Shown: one piece after another, positions 45,106 through 53,403 of the stretch | Layout of the letters: each line of letters starts with the position of its first letter | How positions within the stretch are numbered: position 1 is the stretch's first letter | Source: JACVRW01 sp963751835 | Lineage (GTDB): Bacteria; Actinomycetota; Thermoleophilia; Solirubrobacterales; Thermoleophilaceae | Assembly: GCA_963751835.1 (NCBI GenBank) | Contig: CAVVWD010000022.1 | Coordinates: 234,942 to 298,941, forward strand | Direction: 5' to 3' | Length of the DNA stretch: 64,000 bases | Program-made: the position numbers and the translations under genes | Notes under the pieces: model-generated | Told to the model about the DNA's origin: nothing | What the model saw: the letters and a program-made list of their open reading frames with translations, nothing else | The model's database searches: none

Positions 45106-45893
45106 TGCCGGCATTGTTCTTCGACTGCGACGGCGTGCTGGGGGACACCGAGCGCTACGGGCATCTCCCGGCCTTCAACGAGACCTTCGTGCAGGAGGGC
45201 CTGCCGATCCGCTGGTCGGACTCGGAATACGCCGCGAAGCTCCTGATTGGCGGCGGCAAGGAGCGCATGGCCTCGCTCCTGACGGACGAGTTCGTACGCG
45301 AGAACGGACTGCCGGCCGACCCCGAGGGCCAGCGCGAGCTCATCGCGCGGTGGCACCGCACGAAGACCGCCGCCTACAAGGCGCGCGTGCAGGCGGGCGA
45401 GATACCCGCCCGCCCAGGCGTGGCCCGCATCGTCGACGAGGCGCTCGCGGCCGGCTGGATACTCGCGGTCGCCTCCACCTCGGCGGAGGAGTCGGTGCGC
45501 GCAACCCTCGAGCACGCCGTCGGGAAGGAGAAGGCGGCCCACTTCAGCGTGCTGGCAGGCGACGCCGTGCCGGCGAAGAAGCCCGATCCCGGTATCTACC
45601 TGCTGGCGCTGGAGCGCACGGGAGCGGACCCTGACGAGACCATTGTCATCGAGGACTCGCGCAACGGTCTGCTGGCGGCGGTGGGCGCGGGCCTCCGCTG
45701 TGTGGTCACCGTCAGCAGCTATACGGGTGGCGAGAACTTCTCGGAGGCCGTGCTCGTGGTCTCGAGCCTCGGCGACCCGGGCGAGCCGGCTCAGGTCCTC
45801 GCCAATCGCGGCCCGGCCGAGCCCGGGCCGTACATCACATTGGACGACCTTCAGGCGTGCTTGGAGGTCCCTCGCCCACAGGAGGTCACATGA
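45105..45893 (+). CDS. HAD-family sugar phosphatase (CbbY-like)
   Basis: A 262-residue haloacid-dehalogenase hydrolase: FFDCDGVLGDTERYGHL (motif I with two Asp) at 5-21, VASTSAEES (motif II), AKKPDPGIY and VIEDSRNGLLAA. CbbY-like enzymes hydrolyse sugar bisphosphates or isomerise sugar phosphates. Start overlaps the aldolase stop by one base, and its stop overlaps the DhaL2 start, so all four genes form an operon. Confidence 0.85.
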   Translation: MPALFFDCDGVLGDTERYGHLPAFNETFVQEGLPIRWSDSEYAAKLLIGGGKERMASLLTDEFVRENGLPADPEGQRELIARWHRTKTAAYKARVQAGEIPARPGVARIVDEALAAGWILAVASTSAEESVRATLEHAVGKEKAAHFSVLAGDAVPAKKPDPGIYLLALERTGADPDETIVIEDSRNGLLAAVGAGLRCVVTVSSYTGGENFSEAVLVVSSLGDPGEPAQVLANRGPAEPGPYITLDDLQACLEVPRPQEVT

Positions 45894-46534
45894 GCGACGC
45901 CGCTCTCCGCGACGCCGAGCAGCTGGTGCGGACCATCGCCGATACGGCCCTGGAGAACGAGAGGCACTTCTGCGACCTCGATGCCGTGGTCGGGGACGGA
46001 GACTTCGGCTACTCCCTGGCCCGGGGCTTCGGCAAGGTGGTCGACGACTGGGACACGATGGAATACGACGACGTCTCGGGCCTGCTCAAGAAGACGGCGC
46101 TCGTGCTGTCGAGTCGTGTCGGCGGGGCGTCTGGGCCGATCTGGGGCACCGCGTTCCTGCGGGCGGGCACGGCGCTGAAGGACAGCCCGGACCCGTCGGC
46201 GGACGACGCGGTCGCTGCGCTTCGCGCCGCGATCGAGGGGATCAAGCAGCGCGGTGATTCGGATCTCGGCGACAAAACTCTGCTCGACGCCCTGATCCCC
46301 GCAACCGATCGTCTGGAGCAGGAGTTCGCGGGGGGCGCGAGCACCTCGGACGCCCTGGCGGCGGCCGCTGAGACCGCGCGTGAGACAGCCGACGCAACCA
46401 AGGGCATGCTCGCCAAGCGCGGCCGGGCCGCGTACTCGGGCGAGCGCAGCAGGGAGTCTGTCGACGCCGGCGCCATCGCGATCGCGGTGCTCTTCGAACG
46501 CGTCAGCGCGGCATGGCGCCCCACCACCGTCTAG
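45890..46534 (+). CDS. dhaL2: DhaL-like kinase subunit, second copy
   Basis: A 214-residue DhaL-type ADP-binding subunit: DAVVGDGDFGYSLARGF near residue 28, with Phe where DhaL has the third Mg ligand region (GDGDHG in dhaL), then SRVGGASGPIWGTAFL and SDLGDKTLLDALIPATD, and a C-terminal variant SRESVDAGAIA. The altered GDGDFG and the missing GHQDPG suggest a changed substrate or phosphate donor. Start overlaps the phosphatase stop (ATGA). Confidence 0.85.
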   Translation: MSDAALRDAEQLVRTIADTALENERHFCDLDAVVGDGDFGYSLARGFGKVVDDWDTMEYDDVSGLLKKTALVLSSRVGGASGPIWGTAFLRAGTALKDSPDPSADDAVAALRAAIEGIKQRGDSDLGDKTLLDALIPATDRLEQEFAGGASTSDALAAAAETARETADATKGMLAKRGRAAYSGERSRESVDAGAIAIAVLFERVSAAWRPTTV

Positions 46535-46565
46535 GCCCGGGCCACCGGGCAGGAGGAGGAGTTAC

Positions 46566-47561
46566 ATGAAGAAGTTCGTCAACGATCCGCAGCAGTTCGT
46601 TCCCGAGATGCTCAAGGGAATCGAGGCGGCGAATCCGGGCAAGCTGCGCTACGTCCCCGAGTACAACCTGATCATGCGGACGGACGCTCCGCGTGACGAC
46701 AAGGTGTCGATCATCCAGGGCTCGGGGTCCGGACACGAGCCAGCCCACGTGATGGCGGTCGGTCCCGGGATGCTCGACGCGGCGTGCCCAGGCGACGTCT
46801 TCTCCGCTCCACCTTCGGACTACGTCTACGAGACCAGCAAGCTCCTCAACAGCCCCAAGGGCGTCCTGCACATCATCAACAACTACACCGGCGACAGGAT
46901 GGCCTTCGACATGGGGCGGGAGCTCGCCGAGGCCGAGGACATCGAGGTCGGCACGGTCATCGTCGACGACGACGTGGCGGTCAAGGACTCCACGTACACG
47001 GTCGGACGCCGTGGCGTGGCCGGCAACTTCTTCGTGATCAAGGCACTCGGTGCCGCCTCGGACCGGGGCGCCGATCTGCAATCGCTCGTTGCCCTCGGAG
47101 ATCGGGTCAACTCGGTCACGCGCTCGATGGGCATGGCGCTCACGTCCTGCACGCCTCCCGCGAAGGGCTCCCCGCTGTTCGAGCTGGGTGACGACGAGAT
47201 CGAGATGGGGGTCGGCATCCACGGTGAGCCGGGGCGGCGGCGCGAGAAGCTCACGAATGCCAACGCGATCATCGACGAGATGCTCGAGGCCGTGGTCACG
47301 GACCTGCCCTACGAGTCGGGCGACGAGGTCGCGCTGATGATCAACGGGCTCGGCGGGACGCCGATCTCGGAGCTCTACATCCTGTACGGGCGCGCACACG
47401 ACCAGCTCCAGGAGCGCGGCATCAACGTGGGCCGCTCCTACGTGGGCGAGTACTGCACGTCGCTCGACATGGCGGGAGCCTCGGTGACCCTCGTCAAGCT
47501 CGACGACGAGCTCAAGGAGCTGCTCGAGGCGCCGGCCGAGATCGCTGCTCGGGTGTTCTAA
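46566..47561 (+). CDS. dhaK2: DhaK-like kinase subunit, second copy
   Basis: A 331-residue DhaK-type subunit: KKFVNDPQQFVPEMLKG, SIIQGSGSGHEPAHVMAVGPG, AACPGDVFSAPPSDYVYE, MGVGIHGEPGRRREK with the substrate His. It differs clearly from dhaK in the window (GSGSGHEPAH versus GGGSGHEPMH), so it is an old paralog and may bind another ketose such as erythrulose (inference). GAGGAGG ribosome site; it follows dhaL2 by 31 nt. Confidence 0.88.
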   Translation: MKKFVNDPQQFVPEMLKGIEAANPGKLRYVPEYNLIMRTDAPRDDKVSIIQGSGSGHEPAHVMAVGPGMLDAACPGDVFSAPPSDYVYETSKLLNSPKGVLHIINNYTGDRMAFDMGRELAEAEDIEVGTVIVDDDVAVKDSTYTVGRRGVAGNFFVIKALGAASDRGADLQSLVALGDRVNSVTRSMGMALTSCTPPAKGSPLFELGDDEIEMGVGIHGEPGRRREKLTNANAIIDEMLEAVVTDLPYESGDEVALMINGLGGTPISELYILYGRAHDQLQERGINVGRSYVGEYCTSLDMAGASVTLVKLDDELKELLEAPAEIAARVF

Positions 47562-48094
47562 AGCGGGAGCTCCAGCGCCGCGCCATGCGCCAGCGCGGAC
47601 TCCGCGGGCATGAACGCCCCGGAGTCCGCCAGCGCCGCGCGGATGGTGCCGGCGTGCGCGACAACGAGGGCCGGTAAGGGCCCGGCTCTGACCACCGCGA
47701 GCGCCGACCGGGTGCGTGCGCGCTGCTCGGCCAGCGACTCCCCGCCCGGGAAGCGAAACGAGGGGTCGCCTGCAATAAAGGCTGCATGCAGGTCGGGACT
47801 CTCGTCCGCCAGGTCCGCGACCCGCCGGCCCTCCCAGTGGCCGCGATCGGATTCCACCAGCTCGCCGAGCACGACCGGTTCGACCCCCAGGACCCGCCCC
47901 ACAACCTCTGCTGTTTCACGGGCACGCCGCAGCGGCGAGGCCCATACCGCCACGATCCCGACGTCCCGCAGGCGGCCGGCGAGCGCGTCGGCCTGGGCGA
48001 CCCCGGCAGGGCTGAGCGGAGGATCGCGCCGCCCCAGAATCCGCCCCTCGGCGTTCTCCGCCGTCTCGCCGTGCCGGGCCAGCCACATGGACAC
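47558..48094 (-). CDS. Histidine phosphatase (phosphoglycerate-mutase-like)
   Basis: A 178-residue phosphatase with the LARHGETAENA catalytic His motif at residue 5, SPLRRARETAEV and VVAHAGTIRAAL (second His). Typical of SixA/GpmB/CobC-like small phosphatases; substrate unknown. GTG start at 48094; the stop overlaps the dhaK2 stop by 4 nt. Confidence 0.88.
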   Translation of the reverse strand: MSMWLARHGETAENAEGRILGRRDPPLSPAGVAQADALAGRLRDVGIVAVWASPLRRARETAEVVGRVLGVEPVVLGELVESDRGHWEGRRVADLADESPDLHAAFIAGDPSFRFPGGESLAEQRARTRSALAVVRAGPLPALVVAHAGTIRAALADSGAFMPAESALAHGAALELPL

Positions 48095-48104
48095 CGGCGG
48101 GACG

Positions 48105-48258
48105 CTAGCCGAGGCGATGGCGTGAGAAGAAGGCGGCCAGCGCCCCCGCCATCGCGCCGGGGCTCTCTACCTGGAGAAGGTGGTGGCGCCGGGACGCTCG
48201 AACGGCTCGGCGTTCGGAAGCCATGCGAGCAGGAGGTCGCGCCGCTTACGGAAGACGC
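48105..48258 (-). pseudogene. Alpha/beta hydrolase C-terminal remnant
   Basis: Minus-strand frames read FRKRRDLLLAWLPNAEPFERPGAT and then, after a one-base shift, HLLQVESPGAMAGALAAFFSRHRLG, the typical C-terminus of an alpha/beta hydrolase with its catalytic His. No N-terminal part is present upstream, where glcG ends exactly at 48259. This looks like a relic of a larger gene. Confidence 0.55.
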
Positions 48259-48681
48259 TCAGAATGCCGCGGCCGCGGCCTCGGCGACCGTCCGGTCCTG
48301 CTCGCCGTCGCCGCCACTGACACCGACCGCGCCGACGACCTGGCCGTCGCGCTTGAGCGGGATGCCGCCGGCGAAGATCATGACGCGTCCCTTGTTGGAT
48401 TCCTGGATGCCGTAGAACTGGCCTCCGGGCTGGGAATTGGCGGCGAGGTCGGCCGTCGGCAGATCGAACGCCCGCGCCGTGAACGCCTTGTTGATCGCGA
48501 TGTCCACGCTGCCGATCCACGCTCCGTCCATGCGAACGTGAGAGACGAGGTTGCCGCCGGCGTCGACGACGGCGATGTTCTGCGGCTGCCCGATCTCGCG
48601 CGCGCAGTCCTCACCGGCGGCCGTCACCCGGCGTGCGTCCTCGAGCGACACGGTTCCTTGCGAGGTGGTAGTGCCTGCCAT
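48259..48681 (-). CDS. GlcG/HbpS family heme-degrading-like protein
   Basis: A 140-residue protein with the family pattern VSLEDARRVTAAGEDCA, NIAVVDAGGNLVSHVRMD, SVDIAINKAFTARAF, FYGIQESNK and GGIPLKRDGQVVGAVGVSGG. GlcG-type proteins occur with glycolate, diol and glycerol pathways and may bind heme or act as chaperones. Its neighbourhood (dhaKL2, glp) fits that pattern. GAGAGAACG precedes the ATG. Confidence 0.87.
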   Translation of the reverse strand: MAGTTTSQGTVSLEDARRVTAAGEDCAREIGQPQNIAVVDAGGNLVSHVRMDGAWIGSVDIAINKAFTARAFDLPTADLAANSQPGGQFYGIQESNKGRVMIFAGGIPLKRDGQVVGAVGVSGGDGEQDRTVAEAAAAAF

Positions 48682-49333
48682 CGATCGTTCTCTCCTTGTC
48701 TTGTGCCAGGGCGGTCAGCGCGAGCGCCCCGTGTCCTGGTGCTTTTACCCGGGCGGGTCGTGCGCAAGCCCGAGCACTCGCAGCGGCGGTCGGTATCGCG
48801 ACCGTTGGTGAGACTGGAGCACCTGGTCGACCGGCGAGCTGTTTGGGCGTCAATCAATCGCGGCGATCGACCATGAAGACCTGGCCAGCGCCCCGCAGCA
48901 TCGCCGAATCGGCGGCTCCGACGGCGCGGGCCGTGATGGCCAACGCGTTCCGCGCCGCATGGAACTCGCCAGCGACGGCGCTGCTACCGCCTTTCCGCAG
49001 ACAGGAGTGAGGCGGGAGCCGACCGTGCACTGGCGTTCGCGACCCTTCTCCGGAGCAGACATGCACTGCCGCGCGCTCGCGGCGCCCGCTCACCGCGCAT
49101 TCGAGAGCGCGGACTGCCCGCTGAGAGTGGCGCCTGTCCACAATCTGGGCAGATCAGCCCGCCCGTCGGGCCGTTCAGCGGCTCGCCCGCGGGCCGACGA
49201 CCCCGCGAAGTGCGAACTGGCGGCGTCGCGGCATTACAGCCGCGACGCCGACTGCGTCCGATGTCGCGGGCTTCGGACGGCGCCCCGCTACCACGAGTCA
49301 GCCCCGGCTCGCGGCGTCCGGGGAGCTATCCGA
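48682..49333. other. Gene-poor stretch
   Basis: Between glcG and a small acidic protein I see no gene that I would defend. It contains the long hairpin at 49221-49250. A minus frame at 48854-48965 ends in a protein-like segment (ITARAVGAADSAMLRGAGQVFMV) but has no credible start or family. Confidence 0.5.
49221..49250. repeat. Perfect 12-bp stem, 6-nt loop hairpin
   Basis: The arms CGGCGTCGCGGC and GCCGCGACGCCG flank ATTACA. It lies in the gene-poor stretch, about 85 nt beyond the end of the minus-strand gene at 49334, with no T-run on either side. Could be a factor-independent-like terminator variant or a protein-binding palindrome. Confidence 0.6.
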
Positions 49334-49480
49334 CTACTGGTCCTGCTTCGATTGCTGCTCGCCGTCTTTGGACTCGGGCGCCTCCTTCGGAAAGCCGCCC
49401 TCGGTCTCCGTGTCCGGCTCGCCGGGCTTCGGATCCTTCTCGTCGGCCTCGTGGGGCCGGTCCTGCGTGGATTCGCTCAT
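49334..49480 (-). CDS. Small acidic hydrophilic protein
   Basis: A 48-residue ORF, MSESTQDRPHEADEKDP..., almost all Glu, Asp, Lys, Pro, Ser and Gln, ending EQQSKQDQ. Likely disordered. It begins 9 nt after the stop of the upstream membrane-protein gene, so it is probably co-translated. No clear ribosome site. Function unknown. Confidence 0.5.
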   Translation of the reverse strand: MSESTQDRPHEADEKDPKPGEPDTETEGGFPKEAPESKDGEQQSKQDQ

Positions 49481-49489
49481 GCGGCTCGT

Positions 49490-49774
49490 CTACCCGGCAC
49501 CGATGCGAATAGTCCGCGTGGACAGCTCACCCGTGCCGGAGCTGATGACGAGGCTGAGGAGCGCAACCGCCGAGATCACGACGCCCGCTAGCGCGGCCAG
49601 TGGCCGCGTCTTCGGGTAGGCGAGGCCGGCGATCGTCACGAGACACGCGGCGGCGTTCGCGAGGAACAGCGGGCCGATCCAGCTCACATCGTGGAAGAGG
49701 CAGAAGTACTGCTGGATGTGCACCGTCGCCTCGCCCACGAGCAGGCGCGCTCCCATCGCGTAGGCCGCGGGCAC
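49490..49774 (-). CDS. Small membrane protein
   Basis: About 94 residues with three hydrophobic segments (VSWIGPLFLANAAACLVTIAGLA, LAALAGVVISAVALLSLVI). Upstream frames suggest the true start is a GTG at 49820, overlapping the COG4315 gene stop region: the two frames join as VSHLGRARG|TAAGAAAVPAAYAMG with one surplus base near 49797. So it may be the second gene of the lipoprotein operon. No family recognised. Confidence 0.55.
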   Translation of the reverse strand: MPAAYAMGARLLVGEATVHIQQYFCLFHDVSWIGPLFLANAAACLVTIAGLAYPKTRPLAALAGVVISAVALLSLVISSGTGELSTRTIRIGAG

Positions 49775-49820
49775 GGCCGCCGCACCAGCGGCCGTGCCTC
49801 GCGCGACCCAGGTGGCTCAC

Positions 49821-50357
49821 CTAGTAGCCAGTGCCGCCCCCGCCCGAGCTCGCGGACTGGGTCGTGATCGCGTTCCCCGCCGGGGACACCACGTACCAGG
49901 CGGCGCCGAAGGCCGTGATGGCCTGCCCGTTCGTGTCACCTGCGCTGCTGTCGCCCTGGAAGAGGTAGAGCGGGTGGCCGTTGTAGGTGACCTGCGGCTT
50001 CCCGTCGGACCGCTGGGTGGTTCCGAGCATCGAGGCGTTCACGCCGCTGCCGGCCTTCGGCTTGCCGCTCACGCGGACCGGGGGCCAACTCGTGGCACAG
50101 GCGCCGGAGCACGTGCTCGTGGTGCCCGTGTCCTTCTGGAAGAGGTAGACGGTGCGGCCCTGCGAGTCGACCAGGATGTTGCCGACGCTGCTGCTCGCCA
50201 CGCCGACCGTCGCCGAGCCTCCGCTCTTGGTCTTGGGAGGCGAGGAAGACGCGTGGGCGTTGCCGTTGTCGTTGTTGCCGCCACAACCGGCAACCGCCAG
50301 CGCGACCAGCGCAACGGCCGCCAGAGCGGCAAGGGGAATAGATCTTGTTCGAGTCAT
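49821..50357 (-). CDS. COG4315-type secreted lipoprotein
   Basis: A 178-residue exported protein: lipobox ALAVAGCGG with Cys near residue 25, a Ser/Asn-rich linker, then two copies of the secreted repeat (PF03640-like): ILVDSQGRTVYLFQKDTG and VTYNGHPLYLFQGDS, with TCSGACATSWPPVRV between them. Function unknown; proteins of this type sit on the outer face of the membrane. Its leader carries motif copy 50387-50420. Confidence 0.88.
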   Translation of the reverse strand: MTRTRSIPLAALAAVALVALAVAGCGGNNDNGNAHASSSPPKTKSGGSATVGVASSSVGNILVDSQGRTVYLFQKDTGTTSTCSGACATSWPPVRVSGKPKAGSGVNASMLGTTQRSDGKPQVTYNGHPLYLFQGDSSAGDTNGQAITAFGAAWYVVSPAGNAITTQSASSGGGGTGY

Positions 50358-50386
50358 GGCCTAGATGGTGCTCCTGGGACCCGCGG

Positions 50387-50420
50387 TTGTCATCGGCACC
50401 CGGGCGACTCTTTCTCCTAC
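50387..50420 (-). promoter_or_regulatory. Leader motif copy 1 (upstream of lipoprotein)
   Basis: On the minus strand reads GAAAGAGTCGCCC then CGATGACAA, the shared core. It ends 29 nt before the lipoprotein start and forms a back-to-back pair with copy 2. Confidence 0.5.
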
Positions 50421-50463
50421 GCCGGCGGGAGTGGAGCCCGGCCCGCCTACCGCAGCCGCGGTA

Positions 50464-50495
50464 CGCGAAAGAGCTGCCCCGGGGCTGACGACAAG
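50464..50495 (+). promoter_or_regulatory. Leader motif copy 2 (upstream of FAD-subunit remnant)
   Basis: Reads GCGAAAGAGCTGCCCC then CTGACGACAAG on the plus strand; ends 31 nt before the ATG at 50527. With copy 1 it makes a long inverted repeat in the divergent region. Confidence 0.5.
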
Positions 50496-50526
50496 AGCGC
50501 GTGCGCCACGCAACATTGGTCACCGC

Positions 50527-51312
50527 ATGACATTCGAGGTCGTCGACACGCTCGGGTTCGTCTCCGATCGAATCGATGAGCTGCCGGGGGGCGGCGTCAG
50601 GATCGGTGCCGCGCTGAGGATCAGCGAGCTGGCGGCCGATGCGCGGATCAGGGAGCGCTACCCGGTGGTCTCGCAGGCAGTGCTCTCCGGCGCCTCCGGC
50701 CAGCTGCGCATCGCCGGGACCACCGCGGGCAACCTGCTCCAGCGCACGACGGCGGTGGCGGCCCACGGCCGCGACCTCGCGATCCTCGGCGCATCCGACG
50801 CGCGCGTGGCCGCGCATCGGTCGGACCTGGCCGTCGCGTTCGCCGCGCTCGACGCCGTCGTGCGTACCGCGGGGCCGGACGGGGAGCGGGTCATTCCGAT
50901 GACCGAGCTGCACCGGCTGCCTGCCCGGGAGGCCGAGCGCGACACCGTGCTCCGGCACGGCGAGCGAATCACGGCCGTGGATCTTCCGCCGCTCGCCATC
51001 GCGGCGAACTCGCGCTACTGCATGGTGCGCGACGGGGCGTCGTCTCAGGTCGCGATGGTGTCGGTGGCCGCCGCCCTCGAGGTCATGGATGGCGTCGTTC
51101 GCGATGTGCGCGTCGCGCTGGGCGGCGTGGCGCCCAGGCCCTGGCGCGCCGCGAAGGTGGCCGACGCGCTCCGCGGCGCACCGGCAACCGCGGCGAGCTT
51201 CCGCCGCGCCGCGGAGGCCGAGCTGGCCCCCGCGCGGCCGCTGCGGCACAACGGCTTCAGGGTCGCGATTGCCTGCAATCTCATCGTCCGCACGCTTGGG
51301 CTCCTGCGATGA
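50527..51312 (+). pseudogene. Degenerate xanthine-dehydrogenase-type FAD subunit
   Basis: About 261 residues matching the FAD-binding middle subunit of molybdenum hydroxylases (CoxM/XdhB): GVRIGAALRISELAAD, GQLRIAGTTAGNLLQRT and DLPPLAIAANSRYC. The usual first 50-60 residues with the LAGGTNL FAD loop are missing, and the Cys-rich segment after NLLQRT is deleted. Large and small partner subunits are absent. I read it as decaying. Confidence 0.7.
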
Positions 51313-51371
51313 GCCGGCGCACCAGGCGTGCCCTTACTCGCGCGCGACGAGCGGCAACATCGACATCCGGT

Positions 51372-52901
51372 TCACCGTGAACTGACGCTCCGTCGCCCAA
51401 GCGTCCGAAGCCGCGAGCGGGTGAAGACCGGATCGCGCTGGCGCTCGGCGCGCTCGGCGCGCAGCAGCGCAACGGCCGGGATGATCGCCAGGAGCACCAG
51501 CACGAACGACCACCTGAACGTGTGGGCGAACGCGGTGGCCAGCGGCTCACTCAACCGTGCCCGCTGGTCCTCCGGCAACCGGTCGAGAAGCCGTCCGCCG
51601 GCGCCGCCGGGAGCCGCGAGGGCAGCGGCGCCCTCATGCTGGAGCATCACGGCAAGGAAGGCCGTGCCGATCGAGGCGCCGGTCTGCCGCAGCGAGTTGA
51701 GCGCGGCAGTGGCGCGTGGCACCTGTGACGACTCCAGCAACGCGTATGCGGCCGCGGCCATGGGCTGGACCGATGCGCCGAAACCCAGGCCGCGCACGAA
51801 CAGCACGACGCCGAGCAGGGCGTATGGCGTGTCGTCGGTCACGAACGCGAGCGGCAGCGTCGCCAGGGCGGCGAGGCTGGAGCCGGCGACCGTCACCGGT
51901 CCGCCGCCGATCCTGTCTACCAGACGGCCGCTGAACGGCAGCATCGCAGCCGCCCCGAGCCCCTGCGGGGCGAGCAACAGGCCGGCCATCAACGCGCTCT
52001 CGCCGCGGACGACCTGGTAGTAGAGCGGGAGCAACAGCAACGTCCCGAACAGGGCTGCGGCGAGAAGGAATGTGGCGCTGGTGGCGGCGCGGAAGCCACG
52101 TGAGCGGAACAAGCGCACCTCGATCAGCGGCCGCGGTACGCGCAGGCTGTGCCAGGCGAAGAGCCCCACCAGAACGAGCCCTGCGACGATCGGCCCGAAG
52201 GAAATCGGATGCTCGATCCCCCCTCGGCTCTCGGTCTCCGAGAGCCCGAAGACGACCCCGGCGAGCCCCGGACACAGAAGCGCCGCGCCGAGCCAGTCGA
52301 ACGGGCCGGGGTCGGCCCGGCCCGCGTCCGGATGCAGCAGCCGGACGGCGACCAGGATCGCCACCACCGCGATGGGCACGTTGACGACGAAGATCCACTG
52401 CCAGGGCGCGTTGTCGACGATGAGGCCGCCGATGATCGGCCCGAAGATCGGCGCGAGCAGGATCGGCACGCCCATGAGCGCCAGCGCACGGCCCATGCGC
52501 CGGGGCCCGGCGCTCTGCGCGACCAGTGTGAAGCCGACCGTAAGCAGCAGGCCGCCGCCCACGCCCTGTAGGACCCGGAAGGCGATCAACTCCCCGGCCG
52601 ACGTCGCGAACGCGCACAGCGCCGAGCCGGTGGCGAACATCGCGATCGCGGCAATCCAGGTCGGTTTCGAGCCGAAGCGCTCTGTCACCCAGCCCGACAG
52701 GGGGAGCACCGTCGCCAGCGACAGCAGGTAGCCCGTGGAGACCCACTGGATGGTGCCCAGCGGTGCGTGCAGGTCGTTCGAGAGCGTGTCCAGCGCGACG
52801 TTGACGATCGTCGTGTCGAGGACCGCCATGATGAGTCCGAGAATCGCGACGCCGGCCACGACGAGTGTGGCCCGGTCGAGTCCCCCCGATAGGTCCCTCA
52901 T
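51372..52901 (-). CDS. DHA2-type MFS drug efflux transporter
   Basis: A 509-residue 14-helix transporter of the EmrB/QacA group: MAVLDTTIVNVALDTL (motif D1) near residue 25, GWVTERFGSKP (motif A), RVLQGVGGGLLLTVG (motif B) and LMGVPILLAPIFGPIIGG (motif C). Proton-driven drug export is likely. It overlaps a 29-residue membrane peptide gene by 4 nt; the leader motif lies upstream of that peptide. Confidence 0.92.
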   Translation of the reverse strand: MRDLSGGLDRATLVVAGVAILGLIMAVLDTTIVNVALDTLSNDLHAPLGTIQWVSTGYLLSLATVLPLSGWVTERFGSKPTWIAAIAMFATGSALCAFATSAGELIAFRVLQGVGGGLLLTVGFTLVAQSAGPRRMGRALALMGVPILLAPIFGPIIGGLIVDNAPWQWIFVVNVPIAVVAILVAVRLLHPDAGRADPGPFDWLGAALLCPGLAGVVFGLSETESRGGIEHPISFGPIVAGLVLVGLFAWHSLRVPRPLIEVRLFRSRGFRAATSATFLLAAALFGTLLLLPLYYQVVRGESALMAGLLLAPQGLGAAAMLPFSGRLVDRIGGGPVTVAGSSLAALATLPLAFVTDDTPYALLGVVLFVRGLGFGASVQPMAAAAYALLESSQVPRATAALNSLRQTGASIGTAFLAVMLQHEGAAALAAPGGAGGRLLDRLPEDQRARLSEPLATAFAHTFRWSFVLVLLAIIPAVALLRAERAERQRDPVFTRSRLRTLGRRSVSSR

Positions 52902-52987
52902 GGGTCGGGCGCCAGTATCAGGCGGCCGAGAAGCACGAGCGCGGGCACCGCTCCGACCCAGAGAAAGTAGGCGAGCCAGTAGGCCAT
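52898..52987 (-). CDS. 29-residue membrane microprotein
   Basis: MAYWLAYFLWVGAVPALVLL plus a nine-residue tail (GRLILAPDP); one membrane helix. The TGA overlaps the MFS ATG (ATGA), and its ATG lies 30 nt below motif copy 3, the same spacing as copies 1, 2 and 4. It could be a small subunit of the transporter or a coupling leader ORF. Confidence 0.5.
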   Translation of the reverse strand: MAYWLAYFLWVGAVPALVLLGRLILAPDP

Positions 52988-53017
52988 CTCGTCAATGCTC
53001 GTTGTCGGGAGCCGGTC

Positions 53018-53050
53018 TGTCGTCAGCTTCTGGCAGTGACTTCGAGGTAC
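53018..53050 (-). promoter_or_regulatory. Leader motif copy 3 (upstream of microprotein/MFS)
   Basis: Minus strand: TCGAAGTCACTGCC then CTGACGACAG. The weakest copy, but spacing to the next start (30 nt) and its pairing with copy 4 match the others. Confidence 0.42.
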
Positions 53051-53071
53051 TCCCTGAGCGGTATGCCGGCT

Positions 53072-53103
53072 CGCGAAAGTGTCGACTCCAAGCGGACGAC
53101 AAG
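53072..53103 (+). promoter_or_regulatory. Leader motif copy 4 (upstream of 53137 gene)
   Basis: Plus strand: CGCGAAAGTGTCGACTCC then CGGACGACAAG; GTC/GAC arms can pair. Ends 33 nt before the ATG at 53137. Confidence 0.48.
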
Positions 53104-53136
53104 CGCAGCCTCGGCGTCGAACATTCAGCGGTGTCA

Positions 53137-53403
53137 ATGCTCGACTGGTTCTCGAGACGGAAGGCGGCGAAGCCGAGCCCGGTGAAGCCGGCCGACGGGA
53201 TCGTCGACCAGTTTCTGGAGAGCTACGTGCGCTGGCGCGAGGCTTGCGAGGAGGTCCGCGCCGCCTACGAGCTGTGGCACAAGTGCACGCCGTCGCATCG
53301 CACCGTCGGGTTCAAGACATATCGGGCGGCACTCGAGCGGGAGGAGCTCGCGGCGCGCGTGCACTCCCACCGAGCCCAGGAGCTTCGCGCCACGGCGCGC
53401 TAG
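53137..53403 (+). CDS. Small hypothetical protein
   Basis: An 88-residue charged helical protein (MLDWFSRRKAAKPSPVK..., YVRWREACEEVRAAYELW). An in-frame GTG at 53131 is an alternative start. Its stop overlaps the last codons of the convergent COG4315 gene by 4 nt. No family recognised. Confidence 0.55.
   Translation: MLDWFSRRKAAKPSPVKPADGIVDQFLESYVRWREACEEVRAAYELWHKCTPSHRTVGFKTYRAALEREELAARVHSHRAQELRATAR

Noticed and set aside
48854..48965. Minus-strand fragment ending in a protein-like segment near 48854
   Set aside because: No plausible start, no family and composition similar to random high-GC frames.
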